From: an uncultured bacterium
GTDB taxonomy: Bacteria; Verrucomicrobiota; Verrucomicrobiia; Opitutales; Intestinicryptomonadaceae
Assembly: GCA_905214995.1 (NCBI GenBank)
Contig: CAJMOT010000038.1
Coordinates: 1 to 17,638 of the forward strand
Direction: 5' to 3'
Length of the DNA: 17,638 nt
The notes under the pieces were generated by a model that saw only the letters and a list, made by a program, of their open reading frames with translations, was not told the origin of the DNA and did not search any database. Positions within the stretch are counted from its first letter, which is position 1. The number at the start of each line of letters is the position of its first letter. Positions 14,838 through 17,638 of the stretch are shown here, one piece after another. The position numbers were made by a program, and so were the translations under genes.

Positions 14838-14913
14838 GCGGGCGTAGCTCAATTGGCAGAGCGCGAGCTTCCCAAGCTTGAGGTTATGGGTTCGACCCCC
14901 ACCGCCCGCTCCA
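14838..14913 (+). tRNA. tRNA-Gly, anticodon CCC
   Basis: A complete 76-base cloverleaf. The acceptor stem GCGGGCG pairs with CGCCCGC (14903-14909), followed by discriminator T and an encoded CCA. The D arm is GCTC/GAGC. The anticodon stem CGAGC/GCTTG (one G-T pair) holds the loop TTCCCAA with anticodon CCC at 34-36. The T loop is TTCGACC, with an A-C mismatch at the outer T-stem pair. It decodes GGG glycine codons. It is a single-gene unit with its own promoter and terminator. Confidence 0.96.
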
Positions 14914-14920
14914 TTTTTCC

Positions 14921-14943
14921 GGCGCTGTTATAGCGCCTTTTTT
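14921..14943 (+). terminator. Intrinsic terminator of tRNA-Gly
   Basis: GGCGCT (14921-14926) pairs with AGCGCC (14932-14937) around a 5-base loop, followed by six Ts (14938-14943). It lies seven bases after the tRNA CCA end. Confidence 0.9.
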
Positions 14944-15044
14944 ATTGATTTCGATCAAATCGTAACAATAAAATTTATATTATTTTGTAATAATACGATA
15001 TTTCGGCACAAGTCTGTGTCTATATTGAAAGAAAGATAAGCGTT

Positions 15045-15164
15045 ATGTTCTTTGGGTCAACCTCCAAGTCAGTGAAATTAACGGGAAATGCCGCATTGAG
15101 AAAGACTTTATCCATTGCGAAAATCGCCCTGAGACGGTCAAGAAATCCCCTGCCGCCCCATTAA
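15045..15164 (+). CDS. Possible small basic peptide (39 residues), doubtful
   Basis: ATG to TAA encodes 39 residues beginning MFFGSTSKSVKLTGNAAL and ending RNPLPPH, with ten Lys/Arg and no acidic residue. GAAAGAAAGATAAG upstream is purine-rich but not a good Shine-Dalgarno. The opposite strand is open over 15020-15115 (31 residues, MDKVFLNAAFPVNFTDLEV...), so neither frame can be preferred. This may be chance or a remnant of a lost gene. Confidence 0.18.
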   Translation: MFFGSTSKSVKLTGNAALRKTLSIAKIALRRSRNPLPPH

Positions 15165-15342
15165 AAGAATCTTTACACTATATCACAGCGCGTAGATTTT
15201 CGTTTTTTTCCATCTTATCTAAGTCACTCAAAAGAATTATTTTGTCAATGCGTTTCAATAGAATCTTTCGCCTTCAATTTTCGGACAATATTAACCTCGC
15301 CATATTGCCGACAAATTTCATCTTAGAACTTATATAAATTCA

Positions 15343-15370
15343 CAGGTTTTGTAATTCAAAACTGTTGAAT
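15343..15370 (+). promoter_or_regulatory. Two overlapping dyads in front of recQ
   Basis: CAGGTTTTG (15343-15351) pairs with CAAAACTG (15357-15364) with one bulged G and a 5-base loop. ATTCAA (15354-15359) pairs perfectly with TTGAAT (15365-15370), also over 5 bases. The two share bases and exclude each other. They lie 31-58 bases before the recQ ATG and could be operator or leader structure. No clear -35/-10 pair was found nearby. Confidence 0.3.
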
Positions 15371-15400
15371 TTTTGGCGGAGAGTTTTTTTATTTGGGCGA

Positions 15401-17638
15401 ATGGAAGCAATGGACGAGTCGCGCCTGACGGAGGCGCTAAAAAAGTATTTTTCCCACGAGCGTTTTAGAAAGCCGCAGGGCGAAATCGTCGCGTCCATCG
15501 TTTCGGGAGCGGATACGCTGGCCATCATGCCCACCGGAGGCGGCAAGAGCCTTTGCTACCAGCTGCCGGCCATGCTGTTGGACGGGGTCACCATCGTGAT
15601 ATCGCCGCTCATCGCGCTGATGAAAGACCAGGTCGACGCCCTCAGGGCGCGCGGGATTCCGGCGGACATGATAAACAGCTCGCAGTCTTGGGCGAGGCAA
15701 TCGGAGGCGTTGGAGGCTCTTGCAGCGGGCAGGCTGAAGCTTGCGTACATCGCGCCGGAACGGTTCAGGGCGCGGTCGTTCATGCGGGCGCTCGCGGGCG
15801 TCAAAATATCCCTGTTTGCGGTGGACGAAGCACACTGCATAAGCCAATGGGGGCACGACTTCCGCCCCGACTACATGCGCCTCGGGGAGGTTCTCGAAAT
15901 CCTCGGGCGCCCCGTCTGCGCGGCATTTACGGCGACAGCCACACCGGAGGTTCGGGAGGACATCTCCAAACAGCTAATGCTCCGCGACCCCGCAGTCTAC
16001 GTCTCGGGATTCGCGAGGCCCAATCTCTCATTCAACGTCCGCGAAGTTTCGAGCAAGGCGGAAAAGGTTTCGAGAATCTGCGAGCTCGCCGGCGGCGGCG
16101 GGGCGGGCATCGTCTATTGCGCGACGCGAAAGAGCGCGGAGTTTCTGTCGGAACAGCTCGCGCAGCGCGGAATAGCCCATACGCTCTACCACGGGGCGAT
16201 GTCGCCGCAGGAGAGGGACAAATCGCAGGACGACTTCATAAGCGGAAGAAAAAACATTGCGGTCGCCACAAACGCGTTCGGCATGGGCATCGACAGGCCC
16301 GACATAAGGTTCGTCTGCCACTACGAGCTGCCCGGGAGCGTCGAGGCGCTCTATCAGGAGTCCGGACGCGCCGGGCGCGACGGGCAGGAATCGCGCTGCG
16401 AGATGCTGATGATGTATTCCGACAAGCGGGTTCAGGAATTTTTTATCGAGGGTTCCAACCCTTCGCCGGATTTTATAAGAAGCGTGTACCGCGCGATAAA
16501 AAACAACGCAGACGAGTCGGCGTCGTGCCTTCTGGACATCGAAACGATAGCGGACATTATAGCCGGAAAATTTTCCCGCCGGACGGGCGCAAAGAGTCCG
16601 ATGCGCGCGGGAGGGGCGAACCCCATGGCGGTTTCGAGCGCGATATCCATATTGAGAAAGCGCGGGCTCGTCGAGCGGTTCGACGTCGCGGGCTCGAGGG
16701 TTAGAGGCACGCGGCTTCCCGATCCCGACATCGAGCCCGAAGACATCGTTTTCCCGCCCGGAATGCTGGAGGAGAAGCGGAGGCGCGACGAGGCCAAGCT
16801 GCGCGACGTAATCGCCTACGCCTACGCAAAAGACTGCCGCCAGCGGTGGATTTTAAACTACTTTGGCGAAAAGGACGCCGAATGTTGCGGAAAGTGCGAC
16901 AACTGCGCGGCGGCAACCGGAACTTCGGACGCCAAAACGCGCGAGCTGTCGCCCATGGAGCTCACCGTCGTGAGAAAGGCGCTCAGCGGGGTGGCGAGGC
17001 TTTCGAGGCGCGCCGGGCCGCGGGCATGGCTGCCGCGCTTCGGCAGGGGAATGATAGTGAAGTCGCTGCTCGGAAGCTCCGACGCCAGAATCCGCCAGCT
17101 CGGGCTGGACAAGATTTCCACGCACGGAATCCTGAAAGTTTTCGGGAAAAAATTCGTCAACAGCCTGTTTGACGCGCTCGCCGACGCGGGGCTCGTGGAG
17201 ACCGCGCTCGATGGCGAATACCCGCTCTTGGGCATAACCGACGCGGGCGTGGACGTTCTGCTCGATTCCAAAACAACCGTCAGAATGCATTACCCGAGAA
17301 CTTCCCCCTCCCCCGCTCCGGAAAAGCGCAAAAAGCGCGCGAAAAACCCCGCTTTTGAAGGCGGAGAGGCTCCCGAAAAGCCGCGCGGCAAAAAAGCGCC
17401 CGAAGAGCTCGATTCCTCCGACGGCAGGCTCTACGAAATCATGGCGAAAGAGCGCATGCGCCTGGCCGTCGCGCGCAAGGTAAAGCCGTACCAGATTTTT
17501 TCAAACGCCACCCTCGCGGAATTCGCACGCCTCCGCCCCCGCACGCTGGAAGAAGCCGCGCGCATCAAGGGCGTCGGAGAGGCGAAGCTGCGCTCGACTG
17601 CGCCGGCGTTCGTCAGAATAATAGAAGAATACGGCGGA
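15401..17638 (+). CDS. recQ: ATP-dependent DNA helicase RecQ (3' end outside window)
   Basis: 746 residues are visible and the frame is open at the window end. Motifs: Walker A TGGGKS (45-50), DEAH box Asp142-His145 (AVDEAHCISQWGHDFRPDY), TATATP, ATNAFGMGID, and motif VI QESGRAGRDG. The RecQ zinc site has Cys479, Cys496, Cys499 and Cys502, with the 17-3-3 spacing of E. coli RecQ. A winged-helix region follows (STHGILKVFGKKF), then a Lys/Pro/Glu-rich linker (about 635-675), then an HRDC domain from about 677 (GRLYEIMAKERMRLA ... IKGVGEAKL). It unwinds DNA 3' to 5' in recombinational repair. E. coli RecQ has 609 residues, so this one is long. Motif 0 reads FRKPQGEI instead of FRPGQ. ATG 15401 or in-frame ATG 15410 may be the start; neither has a strong ribosome-binding site. 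Confidence 0.95.
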   Translation, partial: MEAMDESRLTEALKKYFSHERFRKPQGEIVASIVSGADTLAIMPTGGGKSLCYQLPAMLLDGVTIVISPLIALMKDQVDALRARGIPADMINSSQSWARQSEALEALAAGRLKLAYIAPERFRARSFMRALAGVKISLFAVDEAHCISQWGHDFRPDYMRLGEVLEILGRPVCAAFTATATPEVREDISKQLMLRDPAVYVSGFARPNLSFNVREVSSKAEKVSRICELAGGGGAGIVYCATRKSAEFLSEQLAQRGIAHTLYHGAMSPQERDKSQDDFISGRKNIAVATNAFGMGIDRPDIRFVCHYELPGSVEALYQESGRAGRDGQESRCEMLMMYSDKRVQEFFIEGSNPSPDFIRSVYRAIKNNADESASCLLDIETIADIIAGKFSRRTGAKSPMRAGGANPMAVSSAISILRKRGLVERFDVAGSRVRGTRLPDPDIEPEDIVFPPGMLEEKRRRDEAKLRDVIAYAYAKDCRQRWILNYFGEKDAECCGKCDNCAAATGTSDAKTRELSPMELTVVRKALSGVARLSRRAGPRAWLPRFGRGMIVKSLLGSSDARIRQLGLDKISTHGILKVFGKKFVNSLFDALADAGLVETALDGEYPLLGITDAGVDVLLDSKTTVRMHYPRTSPSPAPEKRKKRAKNPAFEGGEAPEKPRGKKAPEELDSSDGRLYEIMAKERMRLAVARKVKPYQIFSNATLAEFARLRPRTLEEAARIKGVGEAKLRSTAPAFVRIIEEYGG

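Larger units (their letters stand above)
14944..15400. other. AT-rich intergenic stretch of unlike composition between tRNA-Gly and recQ
   Basis: These 457 bases are visibly richer in A and T than the surrounding GC-rich genes. I find no confident gene. Contents: an AT dyad TATTATT/AATAATA (14978-14995), a smaller one TTGAT/ATCAA (14946-14959), two short overlapping open frames on opposite strands (15045-15164 plus, 15020-15115 minus), and overlapping dyads before recQ (15343-15370). The change of composition next to a tRNA could be the remnant of an insertion, but no direct repeat of the tRNA 3' end is present. Confidence 0.6.

Noticed and set aside
14838..14913. tRNA-Gly as an attachment site with a downstream duplicate
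   Set aside because: No repeat of the tRNA 3' end is found in the AT-rich region or elsewhere in the window, and no integrase gene is present.

Overview
The window looks like a chromosomal segment of a GC-rich member of the Verrucomicrobiota, probably an Opitutales-type, anaerobic or host-associated bacterium. This rests on three things: two secreted proteins that end in a short verrucomicrobial-style PEP-CTERM signal (VPEPAA, an alanine-rich membrane segment, then arginines), a class II (B12-dependent) ribonucleotide reductase, and an EF-P whose tip loop reads HRTQGRQAGF. The lineage is an inference from sequence style; no 16S gene is present.

Layout. (1) 1-1517, plus strand: the 3' part of rsmD overlaps the start of a pilT-type motor ATPase by four bases. 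(2) 1551-1588: a perfect 15-bp stem flanked by A and T runs closes this unit and also the opposing one. (3) 1611-4797, minus strand: two tandem, evidently paralogous PEP-CTERM surface proteins, each with its own putative promoter; the upstream one also has its own terminator. (4) 4916-8058, minus strand: argA, efp and pyrD, with a terminator-like hairpin just in front of pyrD. (5) 8224-9697, plus strand: rlmH and a secreted protein of unknown family, four bases apart. (6) 9698-10122: a 425-base intergenic region with a 133-bp near-palindrome that runs into the nrdJ stop codon, a second degenerate copy of the same repeat, and a minus-strand terminator with a duplicated arm. (7) 10123-13542, minus strand: nrdJ, with a consensus DnaA box about 130 bases upstream. 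(8) 13818-14666, plus strand: a secreted SGNH/GDSL hydrolase. (9) 14838-14913: tRNA-Gly(CCC) with its own promoter and terminator. (10) 14944-15400: an AT-rich stretch of unlike composition with no clear gene. (11) 15401-17638: recQ, cut by the window end.

Most genes are core housekeeping: rRNA methylation (rsmD, rlmH), translation (efp, tRNA-Gly), arginine and pyrimidine synthesis (argA, pyrD), dNTP supply (nrdJ) and DNA repair (recQ). The accessory layer is the two PEP-CTERM proteins, the SGNH hydrolase and the unknown secreted protein. I see no CRISPR array, transposase, phage gene or defence operon. The least explained structure is the repeat pair downstream of nrdJ.
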